From positions 1 to 24,098 of the IMG/VR virus record IMGVR_UViG_3300011430_000346: DNA of 24,098 nt. The stretch is one strand, 5' to 3'. The DNA is from a virus. Below the pieces are notes generated by a model that saw only the letters and a program-made list of their open reading frames with translations, was not told the DNA's origin and made no database searches. Below, piece after piece: positions 13,633 to 19,362 of the stretch; position 1 is the stretch's first letter, and each line of letters starts with the position of its first letter. The position numbers and the translations under genes were made by a program.

Positions 13633-14180
13633 TGCAAGATGTCTTTCGTCGTGACACCGCATTCCTGGAGCACAGTGATAATGGCGCGCGCGGTTGCTTC
13701 ATTCACAGTGCTCGACACGTCTTCGAGCTTGCGTTGGTACGACAATGACCAGCCCGCACGGTGCGCAAAAGCCCGAACGCTCAATTCGGTTTTTACGCGT
13801 GCAAGCGTGAGCGAACCTCCATCTAGCTTGTACCGAGTCATTGTCGCAGGGAACAGCACAAGGTCCAAAATCTGAGCACCTCCTGGCTTATTATATCGGT
13901 TGTGAAAACACCTTCGGCACATTGCAGCTTTGCGGTCTGTACTTACAACCCATTCACGACTAGAAAGCCGAAGCTGCCCGCATGGTCCAGGACAAACTCT
14001 GGTAGGTACAAGCTCGTTGAGTACTGCAAGCCTCAACGCTTGATACTGCTCTTGCTTGTACAGCGCAACGTCTTCAGGGTCCTCCCAGTCGCACTTCTTA
14101 CGGCGTTCCCTATCGAAAGCCCTTTCTGCTTTCGCGATGTCGTTGAGCTGCACCTTCACGCGCTTGAACGCACTCGTCAT
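13629..14180 (-). CDS. Zinc-finger plus helix-turn-helix protein, candidate regulator
   Basis: The 183-residue product has three parts. Residues 1-60 form a basic, charged helical region (ERAFDRERRKKCDWEDPED). A treble-clef-like zinc site follows, with CPGPC (63-67) and CRRC (88-91). The C-terminal region (about 123-178) is predicted helical and could be an HTH domain of the Cro/CI type: SLTLARVKTELSVRAFAHRAGWSLSYQRKLEDV, then NEATARAIITVLQECG. AGGAG lies eight bases before the ATG. It is the first gene after a 248-base gap with a long inverted repeat, so self-regulation is an attractive guess. The zinc site is plain; the HTH reading is moderate. Confidence 0.8.
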   Translation of the reverse strand: MTSAFKRVKVQLNDIAKAERAFDRERRKKCDWEDPEDVALYKQEQYQALRLAVLNELVPTRVCPGPCGQLRLSSREWVVSTDRKAAMCRRCFHNRYNKPGGAQILDLVLFPATMTRYKLDGGSLTLARVKTELSVRAFAHRAGWSLSYQRKLEDVSSTVNEATARAIITVLQECGVTTKDILQ

Positions 14181-14209
14181 TCGAAGTGCTCCTACAAGTG
14201 CTAGACCTG

Positions 14210-14238
14210 TTCAGTATCACGCTCCCTCCAGAGGTAGC
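14210..14238 (+). repeat. Inverted repeat, left arm
   Basis: Read on the minus strand this arm is GCTACC, eight spacer bases, GAGCGTGATACT, one base, AA. The same arrangement with the same spacing occurs on the plus strand at 14374-14402. Core identity is perfect over the 12-base and 6-base blocks. Confidence 0.85.
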
Positions 14239-14373
14239 AGGGAACTTTTAGAACTCACCAACGCCAAGAACTGTCGAGAACCAGCCTATTACTACTACTA
14301 CGTGGAGCTAAGGGTTATAAAGTATGTAGAGTAGGGCGGTTACAGGCCAAGGCCAAGGTTCCAGAAATCTAGA

Positions 14374-14402
14374 GCTACCCCTCCCTAGAGCGTGATACTA
14401 AA
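14374..14402 (+). repeat. Inverted repeat, right arm
   Basis: On the plus strand this arm is GCTACC, eight spacer bases, GAGCGTGATACT, one base, AA. It is the inverted partner of 14210-14238, with 135 bases between the arms. Overall about 22 of 29 positions agree. Confidence 0.85.
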
Positions 14403-14428
14403 GAGCCAATGCCCCTACCAGTGGCAGG

Positions 14429-14716
14429 TTATTTGCGCCGCGACATTTTTCTGTCCCGCGCTCCGGCGACGAATTCCCTGCACATCAGCATGCGAATCTT
14501 GATGATGTCCGGCGCGTCACAGCACGTAATGCTCGGTGCGTTGCTCATCTCCAGGACGATTCGCTTCCCTACTTGCCGAAACCCGCGCACATTCCGTATG
14601 CTCACCCATCGGCGCTTCTCCGGGACATGCCGTGTTGACGTCTTGTGCGCTGCCGCACGCACGATGAACGACGCTCCTCTAGTCCCGCCCAACCCGTCCA
14701 TGTTCGGTCGTCCCAC
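14429..14716 (-). CDS. Small basic protein, unknown
   Basis: The 95-residue product starts at a GTG that follows GAGAGG by eight bases, two bases after the stop of the previous gene. It reads MGRPNMDGLGGTRGASFIV, then a basic central part (RHVPEKRRWVSIRNVRGFRQVGKRIVLEM). A CC pair at 65-66 and a basic tail RDRKMSRRK follow. The net positive charge suggests nucleic-acid binding, but no fold is recognised. It is the last gene before the control region, so it ends the accessory operon. Confidence 0.65.
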   Translation of the reverse strand: MGRPNMDGLGGTRGASFIVRAAAHKTSTRHVPEKRRWVSIRNVRGFRQVGKRIVLEMSNAPSITCCDAPDIIKIRMLMCREFVAGARDRKMSRRK

Positions 14717-14718
14717 GT

Positions 14719-14931
14719 TCAATTCCTCTCCAGGTTCCGCTCTCGCGCCTCGACTGCTAGCTTCTTGTTCCACGACACGATGACCAGGTCCTCAGGTATG
14801 TAGACGACCTTCTCTGCCGGCACGTAAATCCCAGCTGGCGTCACCGTGACGTACTCTTCGCAGTCATCGCAGATCAACTCCATGCACCACGTGCCGCAGC
14901 GCGAGCACTTCAGTTGCAATTCGCTACCCAT
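14719..14931 (-). CDS. Small zinc-ribbon protein
   Basis: The 70-residue product has an N-terminal zinc ribbon, CSRCGTWCMELICDDC (Cys9, 12, 16, 21, 24). A short beta segment follows (EEYVTVTPAGIYVPAEKVVYIPEDLVIV) and then a charged C-terminal helix (NKKLAVEARERNLERN). The ATG overlaps the end of the upstream gene by eight bases. Zinc ribbons of this type commonly bind nucleic acid or protein partners. No enzyme motif is present and I cannot assign a role. Confidence 0.78.
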   Translation of the reverse strand: MGSELQLKCSRCGTWCMELICDDCEEYVTVTPAGIYVPAEKVVYIPEDLVIVSWNKKLAVEARERNLERN

Positions 14932-15361
14932 CGATAGCGTCCTTGATGTCCTTCATGGTGGAGTCCCACTCGTGCGCAGGTGTAGTTCCAGACAGGCGGA
15001 GCGCTTTTTGTAGAGCACCTTTTAGCCGTGCAACTTCTGCGTCTAGCGTAGCAAGAAGTTGGTGAGGCATCCCACCCATACGGTAAGAGTGGTCACGCAG
15101 GTAGTCGCGAACGCCCCGCAAGCGCGCTGGCGTCAGCGGATCACGCAAACCAAGACCGTCCTTATCGTGGTCAGGTTCGCCACTAATAGCGCCACGCACC
15201 ATTGCTCCGAGGATATGCTCGTCGTGCGCCATCGTGCAATTGAACAAGTCATGTACCTTGCACAGCACGCCACAGCCGCCCGCCGCCGTCGTGTGTGGGC
15301 AAATAGTGGAGAGCTGCGCGTCATCGTACGTCACAAAGCACTTGTCGCAGCGGCGGATCAT
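14924..15361 (-). CDS. Cys-rich N-terminus protein, unknown
   Basis: The 145-residue product has a possible zinc site at the start (CDKC at 5-8, Cys21, Cys30, Cys34, with His23 and His37 nearby). An acidic linker (ISGEPDHDKDGLG) and a helical region (LTPARLRGVRDYLRDH, LLATLDAEVARLKGALQKAL) follow. GAGGT lies four bases before the ATG. It is separated by two bases from the 15364-15618 gene. The family is not recognised. Confidence 0.75.
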   Translation of the reverse strand: MIRRCDKCFVTYDDAQLSTICPHTTAAGGCGVLCKVHDLFNCTMAHDEHILGAMVRGAISGEPDHDKDGLGLRDPLTPARLRGVRDYLRDHSYRMGGMPHQLLATLDAEVARLKGALQKALRLSGTTPAHEWDSTMKDIKDAIDG

Positions 15362-15363
15362 GG

Positions 15364-15618
15364 TTACCTCAGTTCGTACCGGGCTTGAAAGTCGTGGTTA
15401 CTCAACCATTGCATATCATGCGCAGGGTCTTTTACGAACCACGCGCCGCATGGAATCGAAACACGCACGCCACTGCTAAACTCGAAGACTACATACCCAG
15501 GCACGATAGAGAGCTTGACTGAGTGTGCTCCGATAAACTCGCGCACCTTGTCGTCATTACCAGCAATCAGCTGCATCGCCTCTACTTCGTACGGCTTGCG
15601 GTGAGCGTAGCGGATCAT
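15364..15618 (-). CDS. Widespread phage protein of the 'KPxxVEAxQ' type, unknown role
   Basis: The 84-residue product follows a common small phage family: RKPYEVEAMQLIAGNDDKVREFIGAH at the start, a beta core (YVVFEFSSGVRVSIPCGAWFVKD) and an end in FQARYEL. In relatives the pattern is 'RKKPVVVEAxQ ... G..V.V..GD(W/Y)(I/V)(I/V) ... F...Y'. Members occur in many tailed phages near early or DNA-metabolism genes, with no established function. AAGGAG six bases before the ATG supports the start. Length is typical. Confidence 0.8.
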   Translation of the reverse strand: MIRYAHRKPYEVEAMQLIAGNDDKVREFIGAHSVKLSIVPGYVVFEFSSGVRVSIPCGAWFVKDPAHDMQWLSNHDFQARYELR

Positions 15619-15641
15619 GGCGTCTCCTTTACGCGCTTAGT

Positions 15642-15884
15642 CTACGAACACCCATCGTTCTCACCGCAGTTCGGACACCTATGGCACGTACCCGAACGCG
15701 TCATGATCGTCCCGCAATTGTAGCAGGACGGGCCTGAGTCGTCAGTCTTCGGTGCGGCGGGTAATGGTGCAACTGGTAGCGGTAGTACAGGCACCAAAGA
15801 CACGATGATGCCACGCTTCACAATGAGCTCTTGCAGCGTCTCGATCTCCTCTGGTGTGAGTCGAGACGTAATGGCAACGCTCAC
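15642..15884 (-). CDS. Small protein with class II ribonucleotide-reductase-like C-terminal zinc ribbon
   Basis: The 80-residue product starts at GTG in a TAGTG overlap with the upstream stop. An N-terminal helix (TPEEIETLQELIVKRGI) and a proline-rich linker (PVLPLPVAPLPAAP) lead to a C-terminal ribbon with Cys54, 57, 67, 70, 73 and 79 (CYNCGTI..., then RSGTCHRCPNCG and DGCS). The spacing and ending closely resemble the redox-active tail of adenosylcobalamin-dependent (class II) ribonucleotide reductase, which usually reads like 'CxxCG...R.GTCYxCxxCG...GCS'. No reductase catalytic domain is in the window, so this may be a detached tail or just a similar ribbon. Confidence 0.74.
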   Translation of the reverse strand: MSVAITSRLTPEEIETLQELIVKRGIIVSLVPVLPLPVAPLPAAPKTDDSGPSCYNCGTIMTRSGTCHRCPNCGENDGCS

Positions 15885-16126
15885 TACTTCCTCCCCAACA
15901 CTGCATTCATCCGGTTCCGTACGATGACCGCGCGCTCTGTGCAAAGGACCTTGCCGATGCGCGTGCACACCAGGGTCCCATCCTGCCGCTCGACGATTAC
16001 TACGTCTTCGCTCGCCCGGATGTACACGCGCGAGCCTTCCTTCCCGTCGATGGTGCACGCGGACACGCCACGGCTGTCCGCGGCGGTCACCCAGAACAAT
16101 CCGTCTCGAACCTTTGGCCTCGGCAT
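15884..16126 (-). CDS. Small beta-rich protein, unknown
   Basis: The 80-residue product is built of short strands (LFWVTAADSRGVSACTI, GSRVYIRASEDVVIVERQDGTLV, AVIVRNRMNAVLG). It looks like a small barrel or sheet with scattered basic residues. There is no membrane segment or metal site. AGAGGAG lies five bases before the ATG. The stop overlaps the start of the zinc-ribbon gene by one base. I do not recognise it. Confidence 0.72.
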   Translation of the reverse strand: MPRPKVRDGLFWVTAADSRGVSACTIDGKEGSRVYIRASEDVVIVERQDGTLVCTRIGKVLCTERAVIVRNRMNAVLGRK

Positions 16127-16128
16127 TG

Positions 16129-16335
16129 CTACTCCTCTTCAGTTACGACGCCACCAAAATCCCACTCCTCGATGCAGTACAAGATCGCGTCTTCGTCCAT
16201 GGCAGTCACCACGTAGCCCAATGGCGCGCGCCAAGTCCAGTCTGAGAGCAACCCATAGCCCTTCAGCGACAGGTGCTCCATTGCGCGCTCCAACGTCTGC
16301 CAGCGTGCGCGACGTTCAGGTGAGGTTTGCGGCAT
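16129..16335 (-). CDS. Small acidic protein, unknown
   Basis: The 68-residue product begins MPQTSPERRARWQTLERAMEHL and continues with a mixed region (GYGLLSDWTWRAPLGYVVTAMDEDAILYCIEEWDFGGVV) and a Glu-rich end. A longer frame exists upstream, but the ATG chosen makes a TAATG overlap with the stop of the basic 16335-16841 gene. No motif is recognised. Acidic end and small size are compatible with an inhibitor or adaptor, but nothing shows that. Confidence 0.68.
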   Translation of the reverse strand: MPQTSPERRARWQTLERAMEHLSLKGYGLLSDWTWRAPLGYVVTAMDEDAILYCIEEWDFGGVVTEEE

Positions 16336-16841
16336 TACCTCCACCCTCTCCGCCGGAGTCGCCGGCGCTTCATCTTCCTGCGCTGCTTCTTGACCCACCT
16401 TGCGACCCACGGCCGGATAGCCGCGTCAATCCTTTCGTATGTCACGTCCGGCTTCCCGTCGATGACCACGCGCAGCGGGATGCACTTGAGAGCACCCGTG
16501 CGCTCGCGGTACTTGCCGCTGTGGAAAGCTTTGATCAACTGGATGCGCATCTCCGTAGCCATCTCGTCGCTGATGAGGAAGCCGCCCTCAGGACCTGTCA
16601 TTTCGAGCGCTCGGAACCGGGACTCCGCCTCTGCGCGTTCGAGGTTCGTGAACGTAGCGTCCTGTCCCATGCCAAGCACTTCAGGCCTAACCGCAATTGA
16701 ACGCGCAATTGCGTCAATCCGGTCAGCGCTGCGTGCCATGAACTCGAGGTCTTCCTTCGTCATCGTTGGCGCGGGCGCTTCATCTCCTTGCGCGCACACC
16801 TGGCAATGCACCGGTCCGCCGCACGATCCATCGTGGCTCAC
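16335..16841 (-). CDS. Protein with Cys-rich start and very basic tail, unknown
   Basis: The 168-residue product starts at GTG in a GTGA overlap with the membrane-protein gene. The N-terminus has Cys7, Cys13 and Cys16 (MSHDGSCGGPVHCQVC). The centre is helical (TKEDLEFMARSADRIDAIARSIAV, then LERAEAESRFRALEMTGPEGGFLISDEMATEM). The C-terminus ends in a run of Arg and Lys (KKQRRKMKRRRLRRRGWR), which suggests RNA or DNA binding. The upstream extension of the frame overlaps the neighbouring gene and looks like shadow sequence. No family recognised. Confidence 0.72.
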   Translation of the reverse strand: MSHDGSCGGPVHCQVCAQGDEAPAPTMTKEDLEFMARSADRIDAIARSIAVRPEVLGMGQDATFTNLERAEAESRFRALEMTGPEGGFLISDEMATEMRIQLIKAFHSGKYRERTGALKCIPLRVVIDGKPDVTYERIDAAIRPWVARWVKKQRRKMKRRRLRRRGWR

Positions 16842-17026
16842 GCTGCCCTCGCAAGGCCAGCAGTTAGACCGGCGATGTACGCGAAGACAGCGCAAAGCAT
16901 CCCAGCAGCAAACCCGTGCAGCCAATCGAAGTGCCACGCAGTAATGGTTGCGCATACAAGCAACGCCATGACTACGTGAATAACGCACGCGCCCAGCAGC
17001 ACCTGGTTCTTCTCTTCGTTCGTCAT
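16838..17026 (-). CDS. Small two-helix membrane protein
   Basis: The 62-residue product begins MTNEEKNQ. It has two hydrophobic helices (about 9-30 and 36-58) joined by a short loop (WHFDWLHG), and ends just after the second. An upstream extension exists, but the ATG used makes an ATGA overlap with the 17023-17256 gene. The hairpin topology fits a small holin or antiholin, though it lies far from the other lysis-type genes and within the accessory region. Other membrane roles such as superinfection exclusion are possible. Confidence 0.74.
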   Translation of the reverse strand: MTNEEKNQVLLGACVIHVVMALLVCATITAWHFDWLHGFAAGMLCAVFAYIAGLTAGLARAA

Positions 17027-17256
17027 GGCTTTGGCATTGCCTCCGGTGCCCAGTCCGCTACGAACCTGGGATCGCCCCACTGCAAAAGGATGGCCTTCTC
17101 CACTTCGTTCCTCTGGTGCTCAATACTGCGGTCGAAGTCCTTACAGCGCTTGCACCCGCCGAAGAACTTCACGACGTGCGTCCCATGCGCTTTGTGGTAT
17201 TGCTTCTGCCGCTCGAGGATGGCGATGGAGATGGCGTGGTTCTGGGCTTCGTTCAT
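17023..17256 (-). CDS. Small protein with CxxC motif, unknown
   Basis: The 77-residue product has an N-terminal helix (NHAISIAILERQKQYHKAH) and a single CKRC motif (35-38) with nearby His. A charged helix (DRSIEHQRNEVEKAILLQWG) and a short tail follow. One CxxC with histidines at 24, 27 and 47 could form a metal site. Both ends overlap neighbours by ATGA. No family is recognised. Confidence 0.74.
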   Translation of the reverse strand: MNEAQNHAISIAILERQKQYHKAHGTHVVKFFGGCKRCKDFDRSIEHQRNEVEKAILLQWGDPRFVADWAPEAMPKP

Positions 17257-17603
17257 GCAAGCCTCCTATCGCTGCCTCGAGACGCGCCTTCAGTAATTCC
17301 ATCGACTTCTCCGAACTTGTACGCTGTGATGAGCATGCGCCCCAGCAGCGTAAGCTGGTAGCAGTACTGGTCCGTCCAGGTCTGCTTGATGAAGTTCATG
17401 GTGAATGCATTCATGATGAGCTTCTTGTTGTACGCGCCTGTTCCTCTACCGTTTGAAAGGCCATGAAGCCGGTACTGCACCCGATTGACACGTGCTCCTA
17501 TCGGCTTCTTGAGCGGTTCTACGTGTCGTCGAAGCTTCATGCCGCCTGAGATGTGAAGAAGCAGCTCAAGCATAGGCCGCGTCGGCTGTTTCAAAGTGTT
17601 CAT
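17253..17603 (-). CDS. Basic protein, unknown
   Basis: The 116-residue product begins MNTLKQPTRPMLELLLHISGGMKLRRHV and is rich in Arg and Lys in its first half (PLKKPIGARVNRVQYRLHGLS). A region that could be an HTH-like helix pair (MNAFTMNFIKQTWTDQYCYQLTLLGRMLITA) follows. The ATG follows the TAA of the 51-residue gene directly (TAAATG). 'YxLTxLGRxLI' endings are common in small winged-helix proteins, so nucleic-acid binding is plausible, but this is a weak match. Confidence 0.72.
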   Translation of the reverse strand: MNTLKQPTRPMLELLLHISGGMKLRRHVEPLKKPIGARVNRVQYRLHGLSNGRGTGAYNKKLIMNAFTMNFIKQTWTDQYCYQLTLLGRMLITAYKFGEVDGITEGASRGSDRRLA

Positions 17604-17759
17604 TTACCACCATGTAGCAGTGAGAAGCACACTGCCATCCTTGTACATGTCTGTGCTGTTCCCGGTGTGCGGGCAGTTGTGTCCGAGCGGCAACGAGCAC
17701 TTGAACGTAAGTGCTGACTCGTCCCTTTCCAGCGACACAGTAGAGAGGCAAGGGTCCAT
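17604..17759 (-). CDS. 51-residue protein with CSLPLGHNCPH motif
   Basis: This short gene fills the space between two others. AGGAG lies four bases before the ATG, and the TAA is followed directly by the next ATG. The product reads MDPCLSTVSLERDESALTF, then CSLPLGHNCPHTG, and ends LLTATWW. The 'C.LP.GH...PH' pattern, with Cys and His suited to metal binding, recurs in many small phage proteins of unknown role. Good start signal, exact fit to the gap and the motif make it real. Confidence 0.72.
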   Translation of the reverse strand: MDPCLSTVSLERDESALTFKCSLPLGHNCPHTGNSTDMYKDGSVLLTATWW

Positions 17760-17766
17760 GCTGCTC

Positions 17767-17949
17767 CTACTTGAGGCTGAGGCCGTTCCAGAGCGTCTTC
17801 ACTAGGCATGCAATCGCGAACACCGCGATTCCCTGGCTGAAGGTGTAGCCAAACTGCTGCGCGCACCAACCAGCAACGCAAACGGACAGCACAAGTACCA
17901 CGCAGTACGAAATAAGCTCGTTTCGAGACTCTGTGTTGCTATTTACCAC
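17767..17949 (-). CDS. Small two-helix membrane protein
   Basis: The 60-residue product has a polar start (MVNSNTESRNE) and two membrane helices (about 13-31 and 37-54) separated by QQFGYTFSQG, ending in a short polar tail. The GTG start lies five bases after GGAGGT and one base after the stop of the nuclease gene. Like the 16838-17026 product it could be holin- or antiholin-like, or serve another membrane role. The sequences of the two are not obviously related. Confidence 0.74.
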   Translation of the reverse strand: MVNSNTESRNELISYCVVLVLSVCVAGWCAQQFGYTFSQGIAVFAIACLVKTLWNGLSLK

Positions 17950-17950
17950 T

Positions 17951-18433
17951 CTACACCTCCGGGTTTCTCAGAAACTCAACAACGTCTGCGATCTGCTGCG
18001 AGCTGATGCCGTTCCGCTCGCCCCACTGGTAAATGTCGAAGTCCTTCAAGCTCATGACGACGCCTGACGCGAACCGTAGCGCGATGAGGAGCAGCTTCGT
18101 CCGCCGCTTGTGGTCCGTATCGTTCCGCCAACCCGCGAGGCGCATGATGCCAACCTCTTCGCTGTTCAGCACGACGAGGTCCTCGCCGGTCAGGTCGAGC
18201 AAGTACGCAGGCGTCCCTCGCTTGCGGAGCTCCAGCATGCGCCACTTCTGCAGTTTGGTCGCGGTGTTCCCGCCGACCTTCAGCTCCAAGTGGCCAGTCC
18301 AGCACGGATGGTACACCTGGATGTCAGGCCAGCCCGCCGCTTGGAACACGTGCCCGTGGATGGTGAAGACGCAGCACCCGACGGACTCGAGGTCCTTCTT
18401 CAGCGTGGCGCGGAAGTCGCGTTCAAGGACCAC
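17951..18433 (-). CDS. PD-(D/E)XK nuclease, VRR-NUC type
   Basis: The 160-residue product has the VRR-NUC core: an N-terminal helix (ERDFRATLKKDLESVG), a strand (CCVFTIHG), GWPDIQV with Asp37, then HLELKVG with Glu50 and Lys52, and LQKWRMLELRKRGTPAYLL with Gln62. The D-x12-E-x-K spacing and the following Gln helix are typical of this nuclease family, whose members cut branched or flap DNA and are common in phages. The C-terminal ~40 residues (MSLKDFDIYQWGERNG...) lie outside the core. The start overlaps the upstream stop as TAGTG. Likely roles are recombination, resolution of branched DNA before packaging, or host DNA breakdown. Confidence 0.86.
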   Translation of the reverse strand: MVLERDFRATLKKDLESVGCCVFTIHGHVFQAAGWPDIQVYHPCWTGHLELKVGGNTATKLQKWRMLELRKRGTPAYLLDLTGEDLVVLNSEEVGIMRLAGWRNDTDHKRRTKLLLIALRFASGVVMSLKDFDIYQWGERNGISSQQIADVVEFLRNPEV

Positions 18434-18642
18434 TAGAACCCTTTCTGCTGCTTATCTTCGCACGCGGCCATGTAGCCAGACTTGAATACCAGGAACTCGA
18501 GGCGGTAGTCAGACGTCCCCTGTACGCGCATCTTGCGAAGATGCTGATGCAGCGTGGCCGGATGACCCGGATGCACTGTGCGGTTGAAAGCAGCAAGGAC
18601 CGTGATCTCGAAATCCATGATCGGCGTGTACGCGTGCGCCAC
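18433..18642 (-). CDS. Small protein, unknown
   Basis: The 69-residue product starts at GTG in a TAGTG overlap with the upstream gene and reads MAHAYTPIMDFEITVLAAFNR, then HPGHPATLHQHLRKMRV and a C-terminal FLVFKSGYMAACEDKQQKGF. The middle histidines and the 'TVxAAFNR...LHxHLRKMR' helix pattern could be a small winged-helix or HTH domain, but this is uncertain. The upstream extension of the frame overlaps the neighbour and is ignored. Its stop couples to the nuclease start. Confidence 0.68.
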   Translation of the reverse strand: MAHAYTPIMDFEITVLAAFNRTVHPGHPATLHQHLRKMRVQGTSDYRLEFLVFKSGYMAACEDKQQKGF

Positions 18643-18848
18643 TACGTGTTCTCCAGGAGCTTGGCGATGCGATCGGCGTTCTCCTCGGACAGCTCGATGT
18701 GGCCGGCAGCATTGCGAGGAATGGTCCGCAAGATACGAGCAAAGTTGTACCGCTCTTCGCGACGCAGTTGAATCTGCGTGCTCTTGACGCACGTCGGGTG
18801 CGAGCACGCGCCGACTCCGTACTCGTGGTGGTGTTCTGGTCCGCTCAC
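18642..18848 (-). CDS. Small protein with CSHPTC motif
   Basis: The 68-residue product starts at GTG in a GTGA overlap. It has a His-rich start (MSGPEHHHEYGVG), CSHPTC (15-20) and a charged helix (QLRREERYNFARILRTI), and ends in ELSEENADRIAKLLENT. The Cys/His motif and helix resemble those at the start of the 20507-21007 product (CTHPDCV, then KRQQFNMRY...RVL), so the two may share an ancestral domain. The upstream frame extension is arginine-rich shadow and not used. Function unknown. Confidence 0.7.
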   Translation of the reverse strand: MSGPEHHHEYGVGACSHPTCVKSTQIQLRREERYNFARILRTIPRNAAGHIELSEENADRIAKLLENT

Positions 18849-19132
18849 CGGGGGTTCCTCTCTCCCATCCTGCGGTCGAGCTGCCACAGCACGAACCGCT
18901 GCCCGCACTGAACTCCTTCGTCGACAGTCGCTCCGGCTACGACAGCTTCTGTAGCGACCACCGTTGCGCTCACAACAGCATCGCACTTCCAGCACTTCTC
19001 AGCGTCGCGTAGCCGCGGCGAAGTCCACGCGGCGTTAGTCTCGATGTCCTGCAGTGGCGGCAATGGCGTCTTGCCGCACGCGACTTCGCGGACGATGCGG
19101 TCCATGCTGCGGATGATGGCGAGGTGCTTCAC
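18845..19132 (-). CDS. Small protein with CWKC motif, unknown
   Basis: The 95-residue product starts at GTG in a GTGA overlap with the upstream gene. It has an N-terminal helix (MKHLAIIRSMDRIVREVACG), a proline-rich turn, CWKC (47-50), an Ala/Val-rich stretch (VSATVVATEAVVAGATV) and Cys76. A helix (RFVLWQLDRRMGERN) follows. The cysteines could bind zinc. The longer upstream frame would swallow two other genes and has low-complexity shadow character. No family recognised. Confidence 0.66.
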   Translation of the reverse strand: MKHLAIIRSMDRIVREVACGKTPLPPLQDIETNAAWTSPRLRDAEKCWKCDAVVSATVVATEAVVAGATVDEGVQCGQRFVLWQLDRRMGERNPR

Positions 19133-19362
19133 GTGCGCGGCCTCGCGGGGCGACCGGCTTCCCGGCGGAACTTCAGGTCCTGTGCGACAGCCCAGGTGTG
19201 CGCGGCGATGATGTTCGTCCGCAAGTCCGTGATCATTGGCTCGAGCTTCTTCTGCGGCGTGCCCGTAGTCATGGCGAACTGGATGTTTTTGACGCTGGTA
19301 CGAGCGGCGTCCATGACTGCAAGCAGCTCCTCGACTGCTGAGCGGCTGACCACGACGCTCAT
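19129..19362 (-). CDS. Small helical protein, unknown
   Basis: The 77-residue product is mostly helical: SRSAVEELLAVMDAARTSVKNIQFAM, a short break, then KKLEPMITDLRTNIIAAHTWAVAQDLKFRREAG and a Pro/Arg tail. It has no cysteine or membrane segment. Both ends overlap neighbours by four bases. Two antiparallel helices suggest a small protein-binding module or inhibitor. No family recognised. Confidence 0.74.
   Translation of the reverse strand: MSVVVSRSAVEELLAVMDAARTSVKNIQFAMTTGTPQKKLEPMITDLRTNIIAAHTWAVAQDLKFRREAGRPARPRT

Larger units (their letters stand above)
14181..14428. promoter_or_regulatory. Non-coding control region between early and middle/late genes
   Basis: No convincing gene is present. 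The interval holds a long imperfect inverted repeat (arms at 14210-14238 and 14374-14402). It also has a TATAAC sequence on the minus strand at 14314-14319 that could serve as a -10 box but lacks a clear -35, a short (TAC)4 run near 14290 and a GGCCTTGGCC-type repeat near 14350. It is the largest gap in the window and less GC-rich than its flanks. It most likely carries a promoter and operators for the leftward unit starting at 14180. Confidence 0.5.

Noticed and set aside
14281-14330. TATAAC at 14314-14319 as a full promoter
   Set aside because: No acceptable -35 sequence occurs at normal spacing. It is mentioned only as a possible -10 box within the control region.
15885-16058. N-terminal extension of the reductase-tail-like protein
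   Set aside because: The extension is Arg/Gly/His-rich shadow of the 15884-16126 gene. The GTG in a TAGTG overlap is the better start.
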